This document shows positions 9,101 to 16,200 of a DNA stretch of 64,000 nt, piece after piece. The translations under genes and the position numbers were made by a program. Position 1 is the stretch's first letter, and the number at the start of each line of letters is the position of its first letter. Source of the stretch: Schlegelella_A sp038231215 (lineage in GTDB: Bacteria; Pseudomonadota; Gammaproteobacteria; Burkholderiales; Burkholderiaceae_C); contig JBBRLS010000013.1 in NCBI GenBank assembly GCA_038231215.1, positions 21,409 to 85,408 of the forward strand. Reading direction: 5' to 3'. The notes below the pieces were generated by a model, which ran no database searches, was not told the origin of the DNA, and saw nothing but the letters and a program-made list of their open reading frames with translations.

Positions 9101-10068
9101 TTGGTCTGCTTTTCGCGCCGCCGATTCTTGACCGCGTCCACGGCCTGGCCGTCGACATTGCCCGGATTGACGCCGGGATAGATCGGCGTCGCGACGTTCC
9201 GCAGCACGGGGGCGGTCGTGTCGGTCGTATCCGTCACCGGCGTCACGATGCTGCCGGTCGGGTTCGACTTGTGCTTCAGGTCCGGCGAAACGGCGCTGCC
9301 GATACGGCCGAGCTGGTCCGCCTCGACCGGCCTGGTGTGGCGCGAATCGTAGTGAGCGAGGCCGACACGGCCGGTCGTGGCCTCGTCGGTATCCTCGAGT
9401 TCGGTCAGCACCTCCTGGGCGACGTCGTTGATCGTCGCCTGGTTCGCGAGATCGGCCATTTCCAGCTCGGACGGGGCATGACCGAGTTTGATCGTCACCC
9501 TGGCGATCACCATCTCGTTGATCTTGGCGCCGTACATCATCCCCAGCGCGTCCGCGACTTTCTTCTTCACCATCCGATCGATCGCGGCCTGGACCGGCGG
9601 ATCGTTGGGATCGAGGGTCTTGCTCGTTCCGTCCGGATTGGCGCCGCCTGACAGAGAACGGCTCAGGTTTTCCCGCGTCGCCGGCGTATCGAGCTCGGCC
9701 TGCGCCAGCGCCACTTCGCGCCGAAACGCATCGGTGTTGCTCGTCGCCTGCTTCTTGGCGAAGCCCGCTTCCATCTGGCGCTTGTTGAAGGCGATCTCCG
9801 TCTTTGCGTAGACGTTGCCCAGGAACGCGTCGCGCTTCTTGGCCTTGTCCGCATCGAACAGATCCTGTTCCGCCAGTCGCTGCGCAGGATCGACCTTGCC
9901 GCTGGCATTGCCGGAGCGGCCGGTGGCGACCAGCATGTCGCTCAGCTTCTTGCCTTCCGGAGAGGCCTCGAGTTTGTCGACATCGATCGTGTTCACGACC
10001 TTGGGCTTCACCGCTTCCCTGGGCAGCGTGTCGTAGCTGTTGAGTCCGAGAACGGCCAGAAGGCCCAT
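6157..10068 (-). CDS. Orphan 1303-residue coiled-coil protein of unknown function
   Basis: I do not recognise this protein. The N-terminal 430 residues are mixed, with few long helices, and contain Gly/Pro/Asn-rich stretches (for example near GTGPGGTGLGNVNNNAP). From about residue 490 to the end it is very rich in Lys, Ala, Glu and Asp, with heptad-like helices typical of long coiled coils (for example LNEQIEELEEEFGEN). Only two prolines or glycines interrupt long stretches. There is no signal peptide or membrane segment apart from the short hydrophobic start MGLLAVLGLN, and I see no cysteine clusters or nucleotide-binding motif. The start ATG at 10068 has a GGAG about 6 bases upstream. Base composition is lower in GC than its neighbours: hand counts of two 60-base lines give 55% and 60%, against 75% for one line of the hydrolase gene at 12241. 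It begins 98 bases 3' of a tRNA-Arg, a common integration position. A structural, filament-forming or phage/adhesin-related scaffold are all possible. Confidence 0.8.
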   Translation of the reverse strand: MGLLAVLGLNSYDTLPREAVKPKVVNTIDVDKLEASPEGKKLSDMLVATGRSGNASGKVDPAQRLAEQDLFDADKAKKRDAFLGNVYAKTEIAFNKRQMEAGFAKKQATSNTDAFRREVALAQAELDTPATRENLSRSLSGGANPDGTSKTLDPNDPPVQAAIDRMVKKKVADALGMMYGAKINEMVIARVTIKLGHAPSELEMADLANQATINDVAQEVLTELEDTDEATTGRVGLAHYDSRHTRPVEADQLGRIGSAVSPDLKHKSNPTGSIVTPVTDTTDTTAPVLRNVATPIYPGVNPGNVDGQAVDAVKNRRREKQTNTVSTIRSPEVGLYLIEESLAKAWKQSWLDEGPQRGMGAEKKDRAQNAPGESDNLTFEYSKTDSTLLDQDYSGGFGDTYKVTGTGPGGTGLGNVNNNAPTPYNKIKNRLVSVDLKRKNPSAKIILKEDEVRGGYDPYTMMSQLSGPTATGMRAFDRNPLTGAKLAGPGGHAATKAMDWEQAAKNRAKRVSDGMEARRVAAGVAVNDAKLNRTGKTLARDGAEKDLNDYLGVEFVGKDMAPLIAAAKEVSKSESAITDLSDIKADAEGVRDDQKDKVVNLSVNLAPARTVLVNADAVAKNALVLANTPINQAAAKKAAEALASFDARAKAIGDQAQADLALAEKALKDISDRLLQEQNLKTVAEGKVTVAATNAGLLPTGGKVVTLVAKAKTKASADSALSDAEQLVTTAETVQKRATSDATRAKADSDEINEGGPEAFLDKQVKAAQLKAKADLELAVTNAPTPELKAKALADQVKSVQAGDVGGEKDAREKSRNAAEDKSTQISVAAAALAKQRKDELVEATKLREAHDLKIANAKALVTKVGNGGDLVKAVSDRDLARDSKASAVGELAGKVEGMVAPGPGVDAANGFVATVKQTAEDLENKAGAAHDTATQAEAQARIARENAEAAARTLTKANRDHEALDDKADLVDRHDELAGRIARKKKELQQGSAKNPQLRDVIEGEIDGLNEQIEELEEEFGENTTIQDLRKALKEATQAVKEAEGQVESTGAIAAGANTKSEGLRKQADETKGKAEIARQLATAAGELVTAETDKAEGEKARQAAADLPALENDPLPKKNEEAAKLEADAAEEERVAAEAFEAMRKAEIADQRLHDEAETARAEGDALMLAATVATAKAIGPQKVIDARRILADALTKMKGSLTLSADTGETQREQTAKFAAATAELAKAEGALAFLKSAGAVLERVTKAEDRVTKVKLQVATAENSIKSADADRKKADDQLKLDREAVLKARGELATAEII

Positions 10069-10165
10069 GATCTGCTCCCATTACGTCGCGTTCAGCTCGG
10101 GCATAAAACCATGCTCGCAGCCCGACACCTCCTCAGTGCCTTGCCACGCTTTGCCTGGTTTTTAC

Positions 10166-10241
10166 TGGTGCGCCCGGCAGGTATCGAACCTGCAACCCCT
10201 GCCTTCGGAGGGCAGTACTCTATCCATTGAGCTACGGGCGC
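10166..10241 (-). tRNA. tRNA-Arg (anticodon CCG)
   Basis: 76-base cloverleaf with encoded CCA. The acceptor stem pairs GCGCCCG with CGGGCGC, and the T arm carries GGTTCGATACC. The anticodon stem CTGCC/GGCAG encloses the loop CTCCGAA, giving anticodon CCG, which reads the arginine codon CGG, very common in this genome. No U-rich terminator follows the 3' end before the orphan coiled-coil gene. Confidence 0.97.
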
Positions 10242-10252
10242 AGCGGGGCGCG

Positions 10253-10258
10253 ATTCTA
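10253..10258 (-). promoter_or_regulatory. -10-like element TAGAAT upstream of tRNA-Arg
   Basis: On the minus strand TAGAAT ends 12 bases before the first base of the mature tRNA. The same hexamer followed by C occurs upstream of ilvE (17154-17159) and yegD (26991-26996). No convincing -35 hexamer is visible. Confidence 0.4.
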
Positions 10259-10314
10259 TCAGCGGCCCTCGCTGCGCCAGCGGGCGCGCGACCTGTCGCG
10301 CGAGGCCGCGGCCC

Positions 10315-10320
10315 TATAAT
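10315..10320 (+). promoter_or_regulatory. -10 element TATAAT upstream of the cytochrome c gene
   Basis: Perfect TATAAT in a very GC-rich surrounding, 77 bases before the ATG of the cytochrome gene. It would give a leader of about 70 bases. The -35 region is poor. Confidence 0.45.
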
Positions 10321-10396
10321 TTCCGGTTCGGCGCGACTCGTTTCTGCGCGGCGCTCGCCGCTTCTTCGCACCGCTCGACACGCCCCCGAGGACTCG

Positions 10397-11317
10397 ATGA
10401 CCGACGCGCACGAACCGAACGAGATCGATGGCCCGCACGAAGGACCCATCAAGACGCCCAAACAGCTCATCCTCGCGGTTCTCTATGCCTTCGTGGTGCC
10501 GATCTTCGGCATCGTCCTGCTCGTCATGTTCGTCACCAGCGACCATCGGCCTGCGGCGGGCAGCGACGCACTGACGCCCAAGTCGGTGGCCGAACGCATC
10601 CGGCCGGTCGGTCATGTCGAGATCAAGGACGTGTCCGACGCAACCTCGATGAAGACGGGCGAGCAGGTCTTCGCCGCACAGTGCACGGCCTGCCACACCG
10701 CAGGCGCGCTGGGCGCGCCGAAGTTCGGCGACGCCGCGGCTTGGGCGCCACGCATCAAAACCGGGTACGAAGCGCTGCTCCACTCGGCGCTCGTCGGCAA
10801 GAACCAGATGGCGGCGCAAGGCGGCGGCGACTACAGCGACTTCGAGATAGGCCGCGCCGTCGTCTACATGGCGAACAAGGCCGGTGCCAGTTTCGCCGAA
10901 CCGGCGGCACCAGCGACACCAGCGACACCGGCAACGGCGGCGTCGGGCGCGGCCGTCGGCGCGGCGACCAGCACCCCAATGCCGGCCGCTCCGGCCACGA
11001 TGCCCGCGTCGTCGACCGCGAAGCCGGCGGCCCCTGCCGCGCCCGTCGCCACGGTGGCCACGGCCGCGAAGGCCGACGTCGGTGCGCCGCCGGCGCTCTA
11101 CACGCAGTTCTGCTCGGTCTGCCATCTCGCCGGCGTGGCCGGTGCGCCCAAGGTCGGCGACAAGGCGGCGTGGGCGCCGCGCATCGCGCAAGGCATCGAT
11201 GCCCTGACCGCGAGCGCCATCAAGGGCAAGGGCGCGATGCCGCCCAAGGGCGGATCGACGGCGAGCGACGCCGAGATCAAAAGCGTCGTGACTTACATGG
11301 TGAACGCGGCGAAGTAG
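10397..11317 (+). CDS. Membrane-anchored di-haem cytochrome c5-family protein
   Basis: 306 residues. An N-terminal membrane anchor (about residues 25-48, LAVLYAFVVPIFGIVLLVMF) is followed by two c-type haem domains with CTACH and CSVCH motifs. Both resemble cytochrome c5 (GAPKFGDAAAWAPRI and GAPKVGDKAAWAPRI), indicating internal duplication. They are separated by a flexible Ala/Pro/Thr-rich linker of about 65 residues. A distal Met ligand is likely in NQMAAQGG and GAMPPKGG. It would act in periplasmic electron transfer, anchored to the inner membrane. The ATG at 10397 is preceded by a purine-rich ccgagga. The gene stands alone between the tRNA and convergent genes. Confidence 0.92.
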   Translation: MTDAHEPNEIDGPHEGPIKTPKQLILAVLYAFVVPIFGIVLLVMFVTSDHRPAAGSDALTPKSVAERIRPVGHVEIKDVSDATSMKTGEQVFAAQCTACHTAGALGAPKFGDAAAWAPRIKTGYEALLHSALVGKNQMAAQGGGDYSDFEIGRAVVYMANKAGASFAEPAAPATPATPATAASGAAVGAATSTPMPAAPATMPASSTAKPAAPAAPVATVATAAKADVGAPPALYTQFCSVCHLAGVAGAPKVGDKAAWAPRIAQGIDALTASAIKGKGAMPPKGGSTASDAEIKSVVTYMVNAAK

Positions 11318-11323
11318 CCGCCC

Positions 11324-11375
11324 GGGGCGCGCCCCGAAGCCCTCACCCCAGCCCTCTCCCGCTCGCGGGAGAGGG
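11324..11375. terminator. Two hairpins between convergent genes
   Basis: A short palindrome ggggcgcgcccc (11324-11335) is followed by a long perfect stem ccctctcccgc / gcgggagaggg (11352-11375, 2-base loop). It lies just after the cytochrome stop and just before the stop of the convergent gene, so it could end transcription from both sides. The second hairpin resembles widespread intergenic ccctctccc...gggagaggg repeats. Confidence 0.55.
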
Positions 11376-11381
11376 GGCCAT

Positions 11382-11909
11382 TCAAGGCGTCGGCTTCAGG
11401 CGATAGCCGAAACGCTCGACCAGACTCGCGAAGGTCTGTTCGCGCGGCCGCCACTGCCCGCGCTCGACGGCGTCGGCGGCGATCTCCATGTCGAGCGTGT
11501 GCACGATGCCGAGGCCGATGTCGCTGGCGACGAAGAGACGCCCCGATTCATCGACCATCGCTTCGCTCGCCACGGCCGGGCGACCTGTGTGGCTGGTCAA
11601 CGTCGGCTCGCCGACGCCGGTCGACACCAGTCGCCAGACCCAGGGCGCGGCCTCGAGCTCGACATACACACGTTGCGGTCCGTTCTGGAAGAACCACGCG
11701 CCGTGGTCATCGCTTGCGTAGTTGCGGGCGATGAAGTCGCGCAGCTTCTCGTGGTCGATGCGGCTGCCCTTCACGCGCGGAAACAGGCCCGCCGCCTGGA
11801 TGCGGTCGTCGCGCATGTACCAGTCGCCGCGCGCGTCGAGGGCGAGCCAGCCGTAGCAGTGCGGCACGTTCGGCCACTTCTTCAGCGCCGCTTCGACGAT
11901 CGGATCCAT
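11382..11909 (-). CDS. Conserved protein of unknown function (betaproteobacterial DUF2946/DUF2944-like)
   Basis: 175 residues with no signal peptide, rich in Trp and Tyr (WPNVPHCYGWLALDARG near the N-terminus, WVWRL in the middle). I recall similar sequences as uncharacterised betaproteobacterial proteins carrying a DUF label in the 294x range, but cannot confirm the number. The C-terminal part, EQTFASLVERFGYRLKP, is helical. The gene follows the YheT gene by 29 bases on the same strand, so it probably belongs to that operon. No function can be assigned. Confidence 0.75.
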   Translation of the reverse strand: MDPIVEAALKKWPNVPHCYGWLALDARGDWYMRDDRIQAAGLFPRVKGSRIDHEKLRDFIARNYASDDHGAWFFQNGPQRVYVELEAAPWVWRLVSTGVGEPTLTSHTGRPAVASEAMVDESGRLFVASDIGLGIVHTLDMEIAADAVERGQWRPREQTFASLVERFGYRLKPTP

Positions 11910-11938
11910 CGGCCGATTGTGTGCCGCGTGCCGCCGGG

Positions 11939-12925
11939 CTACAGGTGCGCTGCGAGCCACCCCGCAACGCGCTCGGGCAAGGCGCGCAGGTGGCCGGGCC
12001 AGCCACCGGCGGCAAAGCCGACGTGGCCGCCGTGCGCCGGTTGCCAGAGCGTGACGTGCGCGCCGACCTCGCTGGCGCCCGGCAAGGCGGCAGCGGGCAG
12101 GAAAGGATCGTTCTTGGCGTTGAGCACCAGCGCCGGCACGCCGATCTGCGCCAGCCGCGGCTTGGCCGAGCCGCGCGCGTAGTAGTCGGTGGCGTCGCGA
12201 AAGCCGTGCAGCGGCGCGGTGAAGACGTCGTCGAACTCGCGCAGGTCGCGCGCCCGCTGCATGCGCGCCACGTCGAAGAGGCCGGGGTGCTGGGTGAGCT
12301 TCAGCAAGGCCTTGGGCTTCATCGAGCGCAGGAACATGCGCGTGTAGACCTGCTTTCCGAAACCGCGGCCGATTGCTTCGCCGCCGGCGGCGAGGTCGAG
12401 CGGCGCCGAGACCGCGGCGATGGCACGGACGTTCGTCCCCGCGCTGCTGCCCGCCTCTTCGGCATAGCGCAGCAGCGCGTTGCCGCCGAGCGAGACGCCG
12501 ACGGCGACGATCGGGCCCCGGTGCACCGTGCGGAAGCGGCCAAGCAACCACGCCACCTCTTCCCAGTCGCCCGAGTGATAGGCGCGCGGCGCGAGGTTGA
12601 TCTCGCCCGAGCAGCCGCGAAAGTGCGGGATCGCGAAGCGCCAGCCACGATGCCTTGCCTCGGCGGCAAAGGCCTGCGCGTAGTGGCTGGACGACGAGCC
12701 TTCGAGGCCGTGAAAGAGGACGAGCAGCGGCGCGTCGGCGCTCTCTTCGTCGTTGCCGACCAGCCAATCGACGTCGACGAAGTCCCGGTCCGGCGTCGTC
12801 CAGCGCTCGCGCCGAAACGTGGGCGCTGCGCCGGCGTGGCGACGGCTGAAGAGCGCCGGCCAGATCGTCTGTGCGTGGCCGCCGGGCAGCCAGCGCGGCG
12901 CGACGAAGTCTTGCGCCGATGTCAT
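11939..12925 (-). CDS. YheT-family alpha/beta hydrolase
   Basis: Serine hydrolase of the YheT (AB-hydrolase 4) family, 328 residues, within the usual 320-340. The N-terminal PRWLPGGHAQTIWPAL signature is diagnostic. The oxyanion region reads LFHGLEGSSSSHYA and the nucleophile elbow GVSLGGNALLR. The later LNAKNDPFLP and GGHVGFA carry the acid and the histidine. The substrate is unknown; family members are esterase-like. The start ATG at 12925 shares a base with the TGA of the upstream gene (tgatg), so the two are coupled. Confidence 0.93.
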   Translation of the reverse strand: MTSAQDFVAPRWLPGGHAQTIWPALFSRRHAGAAPTFRRERWTTPDRDFVDVDWLVGNDEESADAPLLVLFHGLEGSSSSHYAQAFAAEARHRGWRFAIPHFRGCSGEINLAPRAYHSGDWEEVAWLLGRFRTVHRGPIVAVGVSLGGNALLRYAEEAGSSAGTNVRAIAAVSAPLDLAAGGEAIGRGFGKQVYTRMFLRSMKPKALLKLTQHPGLFDVARMQRARDLREFDDVFTAPLHGFRDATDYYARGSAKPRLAQIGVPALVLNAKNDPFLPAAALPGASEVGAHVTLWQPAHGGHVGFAAGGWPGHLRALPERVAGWLAAHL

Positions 12926-13371
12926 CAATGCAGGATCGATGCGGTCTCGGCCGTGTCCTGCACTTCGCTCGCAGTGCCCGGGCTGGCGTGATGCGCGACC
13001 AGTCGCCAGCCTTGCGCCGCCTTGAGATAGACGTTGGTCGCGACGACCCATGCAAAGCGCTCGCCTTCGGGGCCCATGACGCGAACCCGCTCGAGCACGC
13101 TGTGCACGGCGGTCGAATGCGTGTCGAGGCGACGCACCTTCTCTGGCCGCGCGTCGATCGCGCCGACAGAGAACATCGCGTCGAACGAAACACGGATCGC
13201 GACCGCGCCGATCAACCGCGGGCCGCCCGGATGGACGCAGCTGATCTCGTCGTCGTCGGACCAGAGCGCCATCAGCCTTTCGATGTCGCCGCGCCGCAGG
13301 GCCTCGTAGAACTCGACTTCGACGTCGTCGGCGGAGCCGATCGAGGGAGCAGGTGGCTTCGGGCGGCGCAT
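12925..13371 (-). CDS. SnoaL/NTF2-like (DUF4440-type) protein
   Basis: 148-residue single-domain protein of the nuclear-transport-factor-2-like superfamily. The first helix and strand read VEVEFYEALRRGDIERLMALWSDDD, followed by CVHPGGPRL and the long sheet ending AAQGWRLVAHHASP. These proteins form cone-shaped dimers that bind small ligands or have ketosteroid-isomerase-like activity; no catalytic residues can be assigned here. It is the first gene of a three-gene operon with yheT and the DUF gene, and diverges from the ECF sigma gene across 74 bases. Confidence 0.85.
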   Translation of the reverse strand: MRRPKPPAPSIGSADDVEVEFYEALRRGDIERLMALWSDDDEISCVHPGGPRLIGAVAIRVSFDAMFSVGAIDARPEKVRRLDTHSTAVHSVLERVRVMGPEGERFAWVVATNVYLKAAQGWRLVAHHASPGTASEVQDTAETASILH

Positions 13372-13445
13372 CGAGTTCTTCGGTTAATCTCCAGCGCTGA
13401 ATTGTAGGAAGGCCACACAGGCCAGCCGCCCCGAATCCGCTTTCC

Positions 13446-14081
13446 ATGGTCAAACCCGCTGCCGACTGGACCGAGCGCAGCCTCGATCTGTCTCGCTTGC
13501 TCGCCCGCGCCGGCCTCGGCGACCGTGCGGCTTTTGCCACGCTTTACGAGCGGACCAGCTCGCATCTGTTCGCCGTGGTGTTGCGTATCAACCGGGATCG
13601 CGCCCAGGCCGAGGACATCCTGCAGGAGGTCTACGTCAACGTCTGGCGCGCTGCACAAAGCTTCGACGCTGCGCAAAGCCAACCCTTGACGTGGCTCACC
13701 AGCATCGCCCGCAATCGTGCGATCGACAGCCTGCGCCGCGTGCAGACGCAGCCGCAGTTCCAGACCCTGGGTTCCGCTTCCGGCGGCGCCGATGCGGAGG
13801 ACGAAGACGTGTACGACACCGTGGCCGATGCAGCGCCCGGCCCGCTCGATCTCCTGAGCCGGGCCACGGATGCGCGCGCGGTCACGCAATGCATGGACAA
13901 GCTCACCGCGCTGCAGCGGCAGAGCGTGGCGCTCGCCTTCTACCAGGGCCTCAGCCATGCCGAGGTGGCCGAGCTGATGCGCCAGCCGCTCGGCACGGTC
14001 AAGTCATGGGTCCGGCGTGCCCTGATGACGCTGAAGGGCTGTCTGCAAGGCGCCGTCGTGCGTGACGGAAGGGAAGGCTGA
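13446..14081 (+). CDS. ECF-family RNA polymerase sigma factor (SigK/RpoE-like)
   Basis: 211 residues. Region 2 is clear (AFATLYERTSSHLFAVVLRI, then AEDILQEVYVNVWR and LTWLTSIARNRAIDSLRR), as is region 4 (LTALQRQSVALAFYQGLSHAEVAELM, then GTVKSWVRRALMTLK, the DNA-recognition helix). An acidic linker (EDEDVYDTVAD) separates them. Its stop overlaps the ATG of the anti-sigma gene (tgatg-type overlap at 14081), as is usual for sigma/anti-sigma pairs. Regulated genes cannot be deduced from the sequence; the pair may autoregulate. Confidence 0.95.
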   Translation: MVKPAADWTERSLDLSRLLARAGLGDRAAFATLYERTSSHLFAVVLRINRDRAQAEDILQEVYVNVWRAAQSFDAAQSQPLTWLTSIARNRAIDSLRRVQTQPQFQTLGSASGGADAEDEDVYDTVADAAPGPLDLLSRATDARAVTQCMDKLTALQRQSVALAFYQGLSHAEVAELMRQPLGTVKSWVRRALMTLKGCLQGAVVRDGREG

Positions 14082-14773
14082 TGGACTACGGCCACCCCGA
14101 GCTCGCCGACCGCCTTGCCGCGGACTACGTCGCCGGCACGCTGCGCGGTGCGGCACGGCGCCGCTTCGAGAGCCTGTTGCCGGCGCACGCGCTCTTGCGC
14201 GAGGCGACGCGCGACTGGCAGGAACGGTTGATGCCGCTCACCGTGTCGATCGCACCGGTGCAGCCTTCGGGCGAGGTCTGGCGGCGCGTCTCCGAGCGCA
14301 TCGGCGGCGGCCAGGCAAAGGCGACGACGGGCGCCTGGGAGCGCCTCTCCTTCTGGCGCGGTCTCACCGCCTTTGCCAGCGTCGCCGCGATCGGGCTGGC
14401 CGTCGTGCTCGCCAATCCGCGTGCAGTGCCGCCGCCCGTGGTCGTGGTGCTCGCCGCGACCAATGCCGTGCCCGGCGGAGCACAGCCGGCCTCGCTCGTC
14501 GCCAGCATCAGCGGCGATGGCTCGACGCTGGTCACACGGCCCATCGTTCCGGTCTCGGTGCAGGCCGATCACTCGCTCGAGCTGTGGGCAGTGCCCAAAG
14601 AGGGCGCACCGCGCTCGCTCGGTGTACTGCCCGGTGGCAGCGGCACGGTCGCGCTGCGCGGCCACGTGCTCGCCGGCGTCGACACGCTCGCCGTCACGAT
14701 CGAGCCGCTCGGCGGCTCGCCCACCGGCAAGGCGACCGGGCCGATCGTCTACGCCGGCAAGTTCTCGCTGTAG
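14081..14773 (+). CDS. Anti-sigma factor, RskA/anti-sigma-K type
   Basis: 230 residues. The cytoplasmic N-terminal part begins HPELADRLAADYVAGTLRGAARRRFE, the usual helical anti-sigma start, but lacks the HxxxCxxC zinc motif of ZAS domains. One membrane helix (FASVAAIGLAVVLA, about residues 98-112) leads to a periplasmic RskA-like domain containing SLELWAVPKEGAPRSLGVLP, a stretch characteristic of this family. It should sequester the cognate ECF factor at the inner membrane and release it on a signal. Confidence 0.93.
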   Translation: MDYGHPELADRLAADYVAGTLRGAARRRFESLLPAHALLREATRDWQERLMPLTVSIAPVQPSGEVWRRVSERIGGGQAKATTGAWERLSFWRGLTAFASVAAIGLAVVLANPRAVPPPVVVVLAATNAVPGGAQPASLVASISGDGSTLVTRPIVPVSVQADHSLELWAVPKEGAPRSLGVLPGGSGTVALRGHVLAGVDTLAVTIEPLGGSPTGKATGPIVYAGKFSL

Positions 14774-14781
14774 CAGAGCTT

Positions 14782-14870
14782 TGTCATCCTGAGTAGACCT
14801 GGTCATCCTGAGCGCAGCGAAGGATCTCGACGGGCGCGTCGCGAGATTCTTCGCTGCGCTCAGAATGACA
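14782..14870. repeat. Dispersed palindromic repeat, copy B
   Basis: Partial arm at 14782-14793, then a full arm gtcatcctgagcgcagcgaa from 14802, a spacer, and the inverse arm ending atgaca at 14870. It lies between the convergent anti-sigma and heptosyltransferase genes; the latter ends inside it. As RNA it would form a hairpin with stem of about 25 bp and could terminate both transcripts. Confidence 0.85.
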
Positions 14871-15861
14871 GGGAGGCATCGCGCAGCGCCGCCTCGGCGC
14901 GCGCTGGTGTCACGCTCGTCAGGCACAGGTAGTGGCCGAAGCGGCAGGTCCGGTCGAAGCAGGGCATGCAGTCGAGCCTCAGCTCTTCTTTGAGCCAGAG
15001 AACGCGGGCCTTGGCGTTGAGCGGCGGCGTGTGCTCGGGGCTGGTCGAGCCGAACACGGCGACCTGCGGCACGCCGAATGCGGCGGCGACGTGCATCAGG
15101 CCCGAGTCGTTGCTGGCGAGGCCGCGCGAGGCCGCGATCAGGGCCATCGCATCGAGCAGCGATGTCTTGCCGGCAAGCACGCGGCAGGCGCCGGGCGCGG
15201 CAGAGGCGATCGAGTCGCACAGGGCTGCTTCGCTGCGTGATCCGAGCAACACGACCGGCGCGCCGTCGGCCGCATGAAGTGATCGCGCCAAGGCGGCGTA
15301 GTGGTCCGCCGGCCAGCGCTTGGCGGGCCCGTATTCGGCGCCGGGCGCGAAGACCCAGAAGGCGCGCCGGGTCAGGACTGCAGAGGCCAGTGCGGCGTCG
15401 ATCACAGCCGCATCCAGGCTCAACTTCGGGCGCGACGAGGCATCGAAGTCGGGGCCCGCGAGCGTACCGTAGAACGCGACCATCGGTGGCCGGCCCGCCG
15501 GGTTCGGCAGGCGCCGATTGAGCAGCAACACTCGCCCTTCGCCTCGATAGCCGACGCGCGAGGGCACTCGCGCGAGCCAGGGCACGAGCGCCGACTTGAT
15601 CGAGTTCGGCAGCACGTAAGCAGCGTCGAAGCGACCGCGCAATGGCGCCGCGACGCGACGTCGCGCCGCCCAGTCGAGGCGGCCGTGCGCGAACGGCAAC
15701 TCGACGATGTCGCTCACTTGCGGCATCGCCCGGAACACCGGTGCGACCCAGGGCAGCGCGGCGACGGTGAGCGCTTCGCCGCGCGCCGCGAGCGCGGCGA
15801 GCAACGGCTCGGCCATCACCGCGTCGCCGATCCACTGCGGCGCGACGACGAGCGTGCGCAT
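14860..15861 (-). CDS. waaF: Lipopolysaccharide heptosyltransferase II
   Basis: GT9-family glycosyltransferase adding the second L-glycero-D-manno-heptose to the LPS inner core in the cytoplasm; 333 residues. The N-terminus LVVAPQWIGDAVMAEPL is the WaaF hallmark, FAPGAEYGPAKRWP the nucleotide-sugar loop, and SNDSGLMHVAAAFG plus FGSTSPEHTPPL the C-terminal donor-binding motifs. The ATG at 15861 aligns with family starts; another ATG at 15870 is part of a dispersed repeat. The last residues and stop codon (LSF, TGA) come from repeat copy B, so the natural C-terminus may have been altered by its insertion. Confidence 0.93.
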   Translation of the reverse strand: MRTLVVAPQWIGDAVMAEPLLAALAARGEALTVAALPWVAPVFRAMPQVSDIVELPFAHGRLDWAARRRVAAPLRGRFDAAYVLPNSIKSALVPWLARVPSRVGYRGEGRVLLLNRRLPNPAGRPPMVAFYGTLAGPDFDASSRPKLSLDAAVIDAALASAVLTRRAFWVFAPGAEYGPAKRWPADHYAALARSLHAADGAPVVLLGSRSEAALCDSIASAAPGACRVLAGKTSLLDAMALIAASRGLASNDSGLMHVAAAFGVPQVAVFGSTSPEHTPPLNAKARVLWLKEELRLDCMPCFDRTCRFGHYLCLTSVTPARAEAALRDASLSF

Positions 15862-15864
15862 CGC

Positions 15865-15931
15865 TGTCATCCTGAGCGAAGCGAAGGATCCGGGCGCCGC
15901 ATGAGATCCTTCGCTGGCGCTCAGGATGACA
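15865..15931. repeat. Dispersed palindromic repeat, copy C
   Basis: Arms tgtcatcctgagcgaagcga (15865) and its inverse ending gatgaca at 15931. It lies directly upstream of waaF, between it and the zinc-finger gene. It could fold in the transcript and attenuate read-through from ilvE and the zinc-finger gene into waaF. Confidence 0.88.
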
Positions 15932-15976
15932 AGGCTTGCCGCAATGAGAACGCTTGCCTGGATGACGGCGCTTGTC

Positions 15977-16195
15977 TCAATGCGAGCGGATCGTCTCGCC
16001 GGCCTTGAGCCTGTATTCGGTGCCGCAGTACGGACACTTGCCCGAGCCGGTGCTTGCCACGTCGATGAAGACGCGCGGATGGTTGCTCCACAGATGCATC
16101 TTCGGGTTGGGGCAGAAGACGACGCCCGGGCCTTGCAGCTCGGCGGCGGTGAGCTCCACGACAGCGCTCTTTCTCGGATCGGGGGTCGTCGCCAT
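15977..16195 (-). CDS. CHCC-type zinc-finger protein
   Basis: 72-residue small protein of the zf-CHCC family. Seen: VFCPNPKMHLWSNHPRVFIDV with Cys and His ligands, then GKCPYCGTEYRL with the CxxC pair. Bacterial members resemble the mitochondrial complex I subunit NDUFS6, but their role in bacteria is not established. The start ATG at 16195 is 6 bases before the ilvE stop codon region, so the gene is in the ilvE operon, an arrangement common in Burkholderiales. Confidence 0.92.
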   Translation of the reverse strand: MATTPDPRKSAVVELTAAELQGPGVVFCPNPKMHLWSNHPRVFIDVASTGSGKCPYCGTEYRLKAGETIRSH

Positions 16196-16200
16196 CGCCG

